A stretch of DNA of 9,360 nucleotides, taken from NCBI GenBank assembly GCA_003520455.1, contig DOUV01000937.1, positions 1-9,360 of the forward strand. The letters are read 5' to 3'. Positions within the stretch are counted from its first letter, which is position 1. Each line of letters opens with the position of its first letter. Under the pieces are notes generated by a model. The model saw only the letters and a list, made by a program, of their open reading frames with translations, did no database searches and had not been told where the DNA came from. This stretch comes from Chloroflexota bacterium. GTDB taxonomy: Bacteria; Chloroflexota; Anaerolineae; Ardenticatenales; Ardenticatenaceae. A program made the position numbers and the translations under genes. Of this stretch, positions 1 through 5,723 are shown piece by piece.

Positions 1-228
1 GACTAGCGAAATGCTGTACTAAGAGTATAGCGGCCAGACTGTTTCGGACAGTTCAAGTTGTCATGGCGATGGCGTGTCAAATTGCGCTGAGAGGTGCTGA
101 GCGGGTCGGCGCCGGTAGCCGAATGGGCGCCAGCAGCCGGCCGGCGGGACGCCCGCGCTCCCAGCCTCCGTCGGGCGCGAAGAACCAGCGGCTCAGGGAG
201 GTGTGCCCGGTTTTGCCAGGGTGTGTGA

Positions 229-2400
229 TTAGAGAATCCGCTCGTACTCGGCAATGGCGAGCTTCCAGACGGGCACGCCGCAGAAGCGGTCGCCCTCCGG
301 GCAGTAGGGACGGGCCCCGGCGGCACGCCGCAGGGTGCACGGGGCGCCGAGGTAGCGCCCGATGGTGGGGTTGACCCGCTGGATCTGGAGGGCCTCGTCC
401 TTGCTGGCGGCGAAAATCTCCTCCTGAGCGTTATAGCAGAGGCGCATCTTGAGCTTGTGGTGTAGGCTGAGCAGATCGGCGCTTTCGGTGAAGCGGACGG
501 CCACGGCGTTGGGCAGCAGGTAGGCGCAGTATTCGGGCGTTGTGCCGAAGGCCCGCAGGCGCCGGATAGCCTCCCAGGTGCGGGTCATGGTCTCGTCGTA
601 GAGGCGCAGGGCCGGTTGGCTGAGGCGGACGAGGGCGGGGGTGATGTAGTCGGGCTCGTCGCCGAGGTAGGCGTACAGCAGCGGCCGCGAGCCGGGGGTC
701 ATCCGGTGGCGCTGGTCCTGGCTGTCGGCGGTGTGCGAGAGCTTCTTGCGGAAGGTGTACTGCGGGTGAACCATCGTCCGGCTGAGCTTGCTCATCGAGG
801 TAACGTTGAGGGCCTCGCCGAAGTAGCTGTTGCTGGCGGGGTCCAGGACCAGTGCAATGGCCTGCTCGTCGGCAAGGGCAGTGCGTGGCACGCCCAGCAC
901 CTCGCGTACGGCCTGGGCCAGGAGCGCCTCGTTGTCCGGTTTCCAACTGACGAGCTTGCTTGTTCGGCCCTCGAGCGCGGCGTCGAATTCACGGACGAAA
1001 GCCGCCTGGTGAGCGGTATCGCCTGGGCCCGCCCAGAAACGAGCCTCCAGAGTCGCCTCGAGCGGGAGGGGCTGCTCGAGGATGGTCTCGAAGAGCGGAT
1101 CGAAAGCCAGCAGTTGGTCGATCATCGCCTGGACGACGCTTCGCGTCTCCAGCGGGGCGTCCGGCTGCTGGCAGATTCGATAGTAGCGAAGCAGGGTCAG
1201 GATGCTGATTGTGTGGTAGAGATACGCGAAGGTGGCGACGGGCAGTACGTAGCGCGCCACCTCCTGGGCCTTCTTCGGGATCCAACGCTTCGCCATGGGG
1301 TGGGGCACCGGCGGCGCGTCCGGCCTGGGGGCCCGCGGGGCGCGCGACGGGAAGATCTCGAAGTAGAGGCTCTCGACCGCAGGGGTGAGCAGCTCGATCA
1401 AGCGCTGGTAGGTTTCAGTCTGTTGGGTCAGCGTGCGCTCATAGATGGCCAGTGCCTCGGCCTCGAGCGGCGGCACGGCCATGGCGTCGGGGTGGACCCG
1501 GACGTAGCGCTGGCTCACTTGTTCCGAATTGTGGACGACAAAGCCGTTGGCTACAAAATTGTGATGTGGTCCCGCCATGACAAGGTCGTAAGTGTCTGTT
1601 TCACCGTCATGCTCTATGGCGGCGATACTATCGACCGTTACAGGCATGGTTGTGCTGTCAGGACTCCGCGCTGCCTTGTGAGGCAGGGAACATAAGAGAC
1701 GAGCGTTGTCCGCATCACTGTGAAGGAGATCGCCATCTACGGGATGTAGTTCGAGACGTCTGGCACCTCCCTTGTAACGAGGAGTAGCGTTGACGAGGAT
1801 GTTATCTCCAGGTTCAAGTTCATGGAGGCGCGCCCAGGAGCCGTCTTCACGCATAAACCGGTGATCCTGGGTAGCGCGGATAACGTGACCCAATCCGGTC
1901 GTCACGCGATAAACGGTTTTCATGCCGGTGAAAACGACGCGTTCGATCTGGTTCGGTACAAGATTCCCACCATCGTCCACACTGGGTACTCGTCGTATTT
2001 TCACATACCTGCGCCGCACAGGATCATGTTGCGCTTCGTAGAGCGCTTTGATTGTCCAGGAGGTCGTTTCGTTGTTGTGGAGGGATGGAATTTCGGTCTC
2101 ACCGGCGATGCAGTTGTAGAATGGATGCGAGTGGAGAAAGGTCCAGATGAACTGGCGGCTGACGTTGGTGATCGCAAACTGCGCGTGCGCGTGCTGGAGC
2201 GTGGTGTGGTGGCCGGCCTCGTAGGTGCTGGCCGCGATTCGGTCGCGCAATTCGGGCGCGGTCGCGACTTGTTCCGGCGTGATGATGCCGTTGGCGGAGT
2301 AGCAAGTACGGGCAGTGGCGATCGCATTTTCAAAGGGACGGGCAAAGCAGTTGACGAGAGTCACCTGGGGCGGGGCGGACCGGAACGTGACAGCCGTCAT
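229..2400 (-). CDS. thyX: FAD-dependent thymidylate synthase ThyX, two-domain form, interrupted by a mini-intein
   Basis: ThyX makes dTMP from dUMP using methylenetetrahydrofolate and FAD/NADPH. The precursor is 723 residues: a 195-residue intein and 528 residues of extein, about twice a classical ThyX of roughly 210-260. The N-terminal half has AGHHTTLQHA, VSRQFIW and, after splicing, HPFYN-SEQVSQRYV, followed by ARYVLPVATFAYLYHTI and a helix resembling the ThyX LLxFLxLR region. The second half repeats the plan: SKLSRTMVHP, SHTADSQDQRHR (near residues 555-566) and HHKLKMRLCYNAQEEI (near 647-662). The classical RHRxxSxNExSxRY signature is altered in both halves. The start at 2400 is chosen because AGGAGGT lies 3 bases upstream. 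The open frame extends 28 codons further, to 2484, but those codons are low-complexity intergenic repeat and overlap the upstream methyltransferase gene. The stop is TAA at 231-229. The ThyX assignment is firm; that the long two-domain form is typical of Chloroflexota is from memory. Confidence 0.93.
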   Translation of the reverse strand: MTAVTFRSAPPQVTLVNCFARPFENAIATARTCYSANGIITPEQVATAPELRDRIAASTYEAGHHTTLQHAHAQFAITNVSRQFIWTFLHSHPFYNCIAGETEIPSLHNNETTSWTIKALYEAQHDPVRRRYVKIRRVPSVDDGGNLVPNQIERVVFTGMKTVYRVTTGLGHVIRATQDHRFMREDGSWARLHELEPGDNILVNATPRYKGGARRLELHPVDGDLLHSDADNARLLCSLPHKAARSPDSTTMPVTVDSIAAIEHDGETDTYDLVMAGPHHNFVANGFVVHNSEQVSQRYVRVHPDAMAVPPLEAEALAIYERTLTQQTETYQRLIELLTPAVESLYFEIFPSRAPRAPRPDAPPVPHPMAKRWIPKKAQEVARYVLPVATFAYLYHTISILTLLRYYRICQQPDAPLETRSVVQAMIDQLLAFDPLFETILEQPLPLEATLEARFWAGPGDTAHQAAFVREFDAALEGRTSKLVSWKPDNEALLAQAVREVLGVPRTALADEQAIALVLDPASNSYFGEALNVTSMSKLSRTMVHPQYTFRKKLSHTADSQDQRHRMTPGSRPLLYAYLGDEPDYITPALVRLSQPALRLYDETMTRTWEAIRRLRAFGTTPEYCAYLLPNAVAVRFTESADLLSLHHKLKMRLCYNAQEEIFAASKDEALQIQRVNPTIGRYLGAPCTLRRAAGARPYCPEGDRFCGVPVWKLAIAEYERIL
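1528..2112 (-). other. In-frame mini-intein (195 residues) inside ThyX
   Basis: This segment is a protein-splicing element embedded in thyX. Block A starts at Cys97 of the precursor (CIAGETEI). Block B has the TxxH signature as TQDH, followed by RFMREDGSW and a PGD turn. Block F reads DTYDLVMAGPHHNF, and block G reads VANGFVVHN with the terminal His-Asn. The next extein residue is Ser, so both nucleophiles (Cys1 and Ser+1), the penultimate His and the terminal Asn are all present and splicing is expected. The LAGLIDADG endonuclease blocks are absent. The linker between the two halves is about 45 residues of polar sequence, so it is a mini-intein. The joined exteins give FYN-SEQVSQRY, a continuous ThyX motif. 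GC content in three 60-base lines inside it is 52-55 %, below the flanking exteins, which fits transfer from outside. Splicing activity itself is inferred. Confidence 0.93.
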
Positions 2401-2403
2401 GCG

Positions 2404-2410
2404 ACCTCCT
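2404..2410 (-). promoter_or_regulatory. Ribosome binding site of thyX
   Basis: The minus strand reads AGGAGGT followed by CGC and ATG. This perfect Shine-Dalgarno core decides for the start at 2400 over the in-frame ATG at 2484, which lies within the upstream gene's tail. Confidence 0.85.
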
Positions 2411-2413
2411 GGC

Positions 2414-2487
2414 GGTTGAAGGGTGAAGGTTGGAAGGGTGAAGGTTACAGGTGGATCGTCAACTTTCAACTTTCCAGTTTTCAACCT
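2414..2487. repeat. Purine/pyrimidine intergenic repeat with imperfect dyad symmetry between methyltransferase gene and thyX
   Basis: GAAGGGTGAAGGTT occurs perfectly at 2418-2431 and again at 2433-2446 (15-base period). From 2460 to 2487 the same kind of unit appears in the opposite orientation (CAACTTTCAACTTTCC and related), so the two halves can pair imperfectly into a hairpin just upstream of the thyX ribosome binding site. The right half is translated as the last residues of the methyltransferase (KVENWKVES). Similar AACTTTC-type repeats are scattered in Chloroflexia genomes to my recollection; I could not verify this. Confidence 0.7.
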
Positions 2488-3175
2488 TGTGTGCCATCAC
2501 AACCCAATGGTTTGTGGCGTAAGCCTGCTCGGCCGGCGCGAGGCACTCGACGGCCGTGAAGCCCTCGAGGAAGTGACCGAGCTCGGCGCGTGAGGTGTAG
2601 TGATGCGGTAGCATCTCACCGCCGAGGATCGGGTCGGGCGCCACAAACGTGTTGGGCTCGACCTCGAGGGCGCCGCCTCTGGCGAGCAAGGTGCGGCGGT
2701 ACTCGTGGCTGGCCGTGCCGGTGCTCAGCAGGTCGAAGAGGAAGTGGCCACCCGGCCGAAGGATGCGATGCACACCGCGAAACAACTGGGTGATGGCTCT
2801 GGAGCGCTCATGGTGGAGGACCTGAAACGCGATGACCCAGTCGAAGGTGGTCGGCGCGAATGGTAGATGATACATGTCGGCCTGGAGCAGCGGTGTTGGC
2901 AAGCCCTGCGCCTCCAGTCTCTCATAGAGCCGCGACAGACCGGCCGCCGAGATGTCCAGTCCGAGGGCTGCGTAGCCCTGTTCGAGGAGTGGCAGCAGGT
3001 TCCGGCCCAGCCCGGTCCCCAAATCGAGAACGAACTCGGCCTCCCCTCGGAGCGCGGACGCCCAGCGGTCGAGGAGTGGGTGCGGGTGATCGTTCATTGC
3101 CTCCGCGACGATGATAGGGTCCCGCCAGGCATCGGCCCAGGCATAGCGATTGAAAAGGGGGATAGAATCGAGCAT
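2459..3175 (-). CDS. Class I SAM-dependent methyltransferase
   Basis: This 238-residue protein has the Rossmann methyltransferase order. Motif I is VLDLGTGLGRN (49-59), which binds SAM. LGLDIS (71-76) has the acidic residue expected to bind the ribose hydroxyls. QADMYHLPF (98-106) and FDWVIAFQVLHH (111-122) are motifs III and IV, and ILRPGG (138-143) is the post-motif turn. It matches the ubiquinone/menaquinone-type Methyltransf_11/25 superfamily, whose members methylate very different substrates, so no substrate can be named. The start at 3175 has only a weak upstream AG-rich element. The last nine residues are encoded by the intergenic repeat, suggesting that the ancestral protein ended near VVMAHK. 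It has its own promoter upstream and lies 58 bases before thyX, so the two are probably co-transcribed. Confidence 0.9.
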   Translation of the reverse strand: MLDSIPLFNRYAWADAWRDPIIVAEAMNDHPHPLLDRWASALRGEAEFVLDLGTGLGRNLLPLLEQGYAALGLDISAAGLSRLYERLEAQGLPTPLLQADMYHLPFAPTTFDWVIAFQVLHHERSRAITQLFRGVHRILRPGGHFLFDLLSTGTASHEYRRTLLARGGALEVEPNTFVAPDPILGGEMLPHHYTSRAELGHFLEGFTAVECLAPAEQAYATNHWVVMAHKVENWKVES

Positions 3176-3215
3176 ACGGCTGCTTTCTGAGAACGGTCCG
3201 ACTCACAGCGAGTAG

Positions 3216-3230
3216 GCTTGAAATTCAAGC
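3216..3230. promoter_or_regulatory. 15-base palindrome overlapping the -10 box: candidate operator
   Basis: GCTTGAAATTCAAGC is a perfect dyad with a single central base. It covers the proposed -10 box and start point of the methyltransferase promoter, which is a typical place for a dimeric repressor to bind. No regulator gene is adjacent, so the protein that would bind it is unknown. Confidence 0.45.
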
Positions 3231-3251
3231 ATGGCGAGATGCTTTTGTCAA
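3223..3251 (-). promoter_or_regulatory. Sigma70-type promoter of the methyltransferase gene
   Basis: On the minus strand a perfect TTGACA (bases 3251-3246) is followed after 17 bases by TTGAAT (3228-3223), which matches 4 of 6 of the -10 consensus. Transcription would start near 3216, giving a leader of about 40 bases before the methyltransferase start at 3175. The -10 hexamer lies inside the palindrome at 3216-3230. Confidence 0.55.
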
Positions 3252-3307
3252 AGCGATGGCTCTTCACGACGGGCTGATCCACATCAAGCAGATGTTTTGG
3301 AGTGACG

Positions 3308-3321
3308 GCCAGCCGGCTGGC
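3308..3321. repeat. 14-base perfect palindrome in the proS-methyltransferase gap
   Basis: GCCAGCCGGCTGGC is a perfect palindrome, followed immediately by GATCGC. The rest of 3252-3435 shows no gene I can support: the open frames there lack ribosome binding sites and any recognisable family sequence. Confidence 0.5.
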
Positions 3322-3437
3322 GATCGCTCCGCGCAGCAGGAGGCTCACCGGAGCGGTTGCCTGCATTCGAGTGGGAGGCCGGGGGTGCTTCGTGCAGGGG
3401 GCTGCGTCGATCAATCGGTCGCGTTTTTCGCCCGCCG

Positions 3438-3475
3438 AAAAGGTGGCATACACCTTCCGCGGTGCGTGCCACCTT
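3438..3475 (-). terminator. Probable intrinsic terminator of proS
   Basis: Starting 27 bases after the proS stop, the minus strand has AAGGTGGCA (3475-3467) pairing perfectly with TGCCACCTT (3448-3440). Inside this, GCACC pairs with GGTGT around a 6-base GCGGAA loop, with one mismatch between the two helices. The stem runs into TTTT. The U-run is short, so termination may be partial. Confidence 0.55.
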
Positions 3476-3502
3476 CTTGATGGGCGATGGTCGCACGTTC
3501 GT

Positions 3503-4954
3503 TCAGTAAGCGCGGGCAAAGATGGCGACGCGGTCGGCCGTCTGGCCAGTATAGAAGCCGATTCCGCGGCCGCCGGGCTGCTGCACGGGGAAACAGCGGA
3601 TTGTGGCGCCCGTTTCGTCCTTGATGCGCTGCTCGTCCTCATCGCTGCCCGCCCACCAGGCGCGAACCCAGCTCCCGTCGGCGATCATCTGCTTAAACTC
3701 GTCGTAGCTGCTCACGTCGAACGTGTTGGCCGCCATACGAGCCCGCGCCCGCGCCAGCAGGGCCTGTTGGATCGCGGCGAGGGTTGTCTCGGCTGCCTCG
3801 GCCACCTCGGCGATGGGGATGCCGAAGGTTTTGCCCTCCCGGCCCGGCTGGTCCCGCCGCGCGAAGACGACCGCGTCTTTCTCGACATCGCGAGGGCCGA
3901 TCTCGATCCGCAGGGGCACCCCCTTGAGTTCCCACTCGTTGAACTTCCAGCCGGGCGTTTGGTTCTCGCGCGTATCGGTCTGGACGCGGAGCCCGGCCTC
4001 GCGCAGCATAAAGGCTGTGCGCTCGACGGCGCCGAGGACCCGTCCTTTCTCGGCCTCTTTGCGCCAGATCGGGACGATGACCACCTGGATCGGGGCCAGT
4101 CGCGGCGGCAGAATCAGGCCCTGATCGTCGCCATGGACCATGATGATCGCGCCGATGAAGCGCGTGCTGAGGCCCCAACTGGTCTGCCAGACGTAGCGCA
4201 ACTCGCCGCGCTCGTCCTGGAACTGGATGTTGAAGGCTTTGGCGAAGTGCTGGCCGAGGTTGTGGCTCGTCGCGGCCTGGAGCGCCCGGCCGTCGCCCAT
4301 CATGGCCTCGATGGTGTAGGAGTGGTCGGCGCCGGCGAAGGTTTCCAGGCGGGATTTTTTGCCCGGAATAACGGGCACGGCGGCCTCGTTCTCGGCGAAG
4401 TCAGTGTAGACGCCGAGCATGCGCAGGGCTTCTTCCTCGGCCTCCTGGAGGGTAGCGTGGGCGGTGTGCCCCTCCTGCCAGAGGAACTCGAGCGTACGCA
4501 GGAAAGGTCGCGTGCGCAGCTCCCACCGGACGACGTTGGCCCACTGATTGATCAGGACAGGCAGGTCGCGGTAGGACTGGATCCAGCGGGCGTACATGTA
4601 GTTGATGATCGTCTCGCTGGTGGGACGGACGACCAGGGGCTCTTCGAGTTCCTTCCCACCCCCAATGGTCACCAGCGCCAGCTCGGGCGCGAAGCCCTCG
4701 ACGTGGTCAGCTTCCTTCTGAATGAAGGAATAAGGGATGAACAGCGGGAAGTAGGCATTCACATGGCCGGTCGCTTTGAAGCGCCGGTCGAGGGCGTGCT
4801 GGATATTCTCCCAGAGGGCGTAGCCATAGGGGCGGATGACCATCGTGCCGCGCGCCAACTCGCCGCCGTAGTCGACCAGTTCGGCCTTGCGAATGACGTC
4901 GATATACCATTCGGCGAAGTTCTCGGAGCGCGGCGTGACTTTCTGTTCAGCCAT
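3503..4954 (-). CDS. proS: Prolyl-tRNA synthetase, short archaeal/eukaryotic-type form
   Basis: This cytoplasmic class II enzyme charges tRNA-Pro with proline. It is 483 residues, the length of the editing-domain-free type found in Thermus and archaea. Motif 1 lies at 35-51 (RGTMVIRPYGYALWENI). Motif 2 lies at 143-163 (RWELRTRPFLRTLEFLWQEGH). Motif 3 lies at about 262-285, with GDDQGLILPPRLAP following. The HGTP anticodon-binding domain covers about 290-400 and the C-terminal domain about 405-483. The chain ends in Tyr (ARAY), as in this subfamily, where the terminal Tyr reaches the active site. The four zinc-binding Cys expected in the C-terminal domain are all replaced (Ala435, Asp440, Gly466 and Thr469 by my alignment). 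The start at 4954 has GAGGGGG 7 bases upstream. It probably has its own transcription unit, with a structured leader and a terminator hairpin. Confidence 0.97.
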   Translation of the reverse strand: MAEQKVTPRSENFAEWYIDVIRKAELVDYGGELARGTMVIRPYGYALWENIQHALDRRFKATGHVNAYFPLFIPYSFIQKEADHVEGFAPELALVTIGGGKELEEPLVVRPTSETIINYMYARWIQSYRDLPVLINQWANVVRWELRTRPFLRTLEFLWQEGHTAHATLQEAEEEALRMLGVYTDFAENEAAVPVIPGKKSRLETFAGADHSYTIEAMMGDGRALQAATSHNLGQHFAKAFNIQFQDERGELRYVWQTSWGLSTRFIGAIIMVHGDDQGLILPPRLAPIQVVIVPIWRKEAEKGRVLGAVERTAFMLREAGLRVQTDTRENQTPGWKFNEWELKGVPLRIEIGPRDVEKDAVVFARRDQPGREGKTFGIPIAEVAEAAETTLAAIQQALLARARARMAANTFDVSSYDEFKQMIADGSWVRAWWAGSDEDEQRIKDETGATIRCFPVQQPGGRGIGFYTGQTADRVAIFARAY

Positions 4955-4999
4955 TCAGATGCCCCCTCTACGGAAAACGTGACGCTCTTGTTGACATAG

Positions 5000-5121
5000 C
5001 GTGTACCGGTTCACTTTGCAGGCCGAGAGGCTCGTGATGGGTGAAACGGGGTGAGCGTGCTTGCACGCAGTCTGCGCGTTTCATGTCAGTCCTCACCCGG
5101 GTGAACCTCACGCGGTACACG
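5000..5121. ncRNA. Candidate structured RNA in the proS leader
   Basis: The 122 bases between the LOG gene and proS are bounded by a long inverted repeat. CGTGTACCG (5000-5008) pairs with CGGTACACG (5113-5121), and the adjoining GTTCAC (5009-5014) pairs with GTGAAC (5101-5106): 15 pairs with one 6-base bulge. Inside are TGAAACG/CGTTTCA (5042-5048 with 5077-5083), enclosing GCGTGC-TT-GCACGC (5055-5068). There is also a GGCC-GAGA-GGCT hairpin near 5022-5033 and a 12-base palindrome at 5093-5104. This gives a closing helix with internal arms, similar to a riboswitch or leader RNA. It matches no known riboswitch consensus I can recall. Orientation is most likely minus, as the proS leader. Confidence 0.4.
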
Positions 5122-5128
5122 TCCCGCT

Positions 5129-5167
5129 AGAAGCGCTACGTTTTAAGCCTCACGTCGTAGCGCTTCT
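5129..5167 (-). terminator. 12-bp perfect hairpin spanning the LOG stop codon
   Basis: AGAAGCGCTACG (5129-5140) and CGTAGCGCTTCT (5156-5167) are perfect inverted arms around a 15-base loop that contains the stop codon TAA. There is no U-run on either side. It could be a transcript-end or mRNA-stabilising structure rather than a canonical terminator. Confidence 0.4.
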
Positions 5168-5691
5168 TGAAGCTCGTACACGGCCTCGGCCGGTGACTGG
5201 GCCCACTGGATCAGGCCGTAGTAGTTGTCATGGATCAGAAACTCGTCCTCGCGCAGCAGGGTGAAGAGCCGGCGCCAGGGCTGCCCGAGGAGGACGATGG
5301 GCTTGGGTGGGCGAATGGCGCCGGTCTGCATCAGGCCCCAGGTGAAGAAGAGCTCAGTGAGGGTGCCGATGCCGCCCCGCAGGACGACGAAGCCATCGGC
5401 CATCTCGGTCAGGTGGCGCAGCCGCTCGGAAAAGCCAGGATACTTGGTTTCTTCCTTGACCCATTGGTTGGGTGGCCGAGGATCGAAGATATCCAGTGTG
5501 ACACCGATGACGTGTCCCCCAGCGTCATGCGCGCCCTGGCTGGCAGCGGCCATGGTGCCGCCGTAACCTCCGGTCATCACGATGAACCCGGCCTGGGCCA
5601 GCCGCCGGCCGATGTCGAAGGCTTCGTTGTAGAGTGGCGAGCCCGGCTGAGGCTGGGACGAGCCGAAGACGGCAATCGTTTGGGAACGCAT
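5143..5691 (-). CDS. LOG-family Rossmann-fold nucleotide-binding protein
   Basis: This 182-residue protein is of the LOG type, often mislabelled lysine decarboxylase. Characterised members are cytokinin-activating phosphoribohydrolases or nucleotide 5'-monophosphate nucleosidases; the true substrate here cannot be read from sequence. It opens with the beta strand TIAVFGSSQ, has GGYGGTMAAASQGA (41-54) for the phosphate-binding loop, and LRGGIGTLTEL (104-114) in place of the usual PGGxGTxxE: the Pro is Arg, while Gly-Gly, Gly-Thr and Glu113 are kept. The start at 5691 is chosen because GAGGT lies about 6 bases upstream. An in-frame ATG at 5727 overlaps the PHP stop as ATGA and would add 12 residues, but it has no ribosome binding site. 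The gene follows the PHP gene closely and is probably translated from the same mRNA. Confidence 0.88.
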   Translation of the reverse strand: MRSQTIAVFGSSQPQPGSPLYNEAFDIGRRLAQAGFIVMTGGYGGTMAAASQGAHDAGGHVIGVTLDIFDPRPPNQWVKEETKYPGFSERLRHLTEMADGFVVLRGGIGTLTELFFTWGLMQTGAIRPPKPIVLLGQPWRRLFTLLREDEFLIHDNYYGLIQWAQSPAEAVYELQEALRREA

Positions 5692-5723
5692 CGGAGACCT
5701 CGTAGATGATTGGCCCTGGTCGT

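Noticed and set aside
13..80. Promoter for a gene beyond the left edge (TTGACA at 80-75, TATACT at 29-24, and a dyad at 13-31)
   Set aside because: The two hexamers are about 45 bases apart, so they cannot form one promoter, and no partner at proper spacing is convincing. The gap 1-228 otherwise shows only GC-rich short inverted repeats and no supported gene.
616..1695. Long plus-strand open frame (359 codons) opposite thyX
   Set aside because: It is the antisense shadow of a GC-rich gene. It has no family sequence, and the minus frame carries clear ThyX and intein motifs.
2401..2484. Upstream ATG for thyX at 2484
   Set aside because: The extra 28 codons are intergenic repeat and overlap the methyltransferase end. 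The ATG at 2400 has a perfect ribosome binding site.
3440..3475. T-box-like string AAGGTGGCACGCACCGCGGAAG on the minus strand after proS
   Set aside because: It resembles a T-box antiterminator, but there are only 27 bases between it and the proS stop, so no room for stem I or a specifier loop, and it is fully explained as one arm and loop of a terminator hairpin.
3094..3642. Minus-strand open frame of 182 codons across the proS end and methyltransferase start
   Set aside because: It overlaps two supported genes in other frames and shows no domain.
3302..4999. Plus-strand open frame of 565 codons opposite proS
   Set aside because: It is antisense to well-supported proS over nearly its whole length. 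The translation is low-complexity and matches no family I recognise.
5100..5122. GTACCGCG in the proS leader as a T-box core
   Set aside because: Only eight bases match, and they lie at the 5' end of the leader rather than just before the gene. They are explained as one arm of the long inverted repeat.
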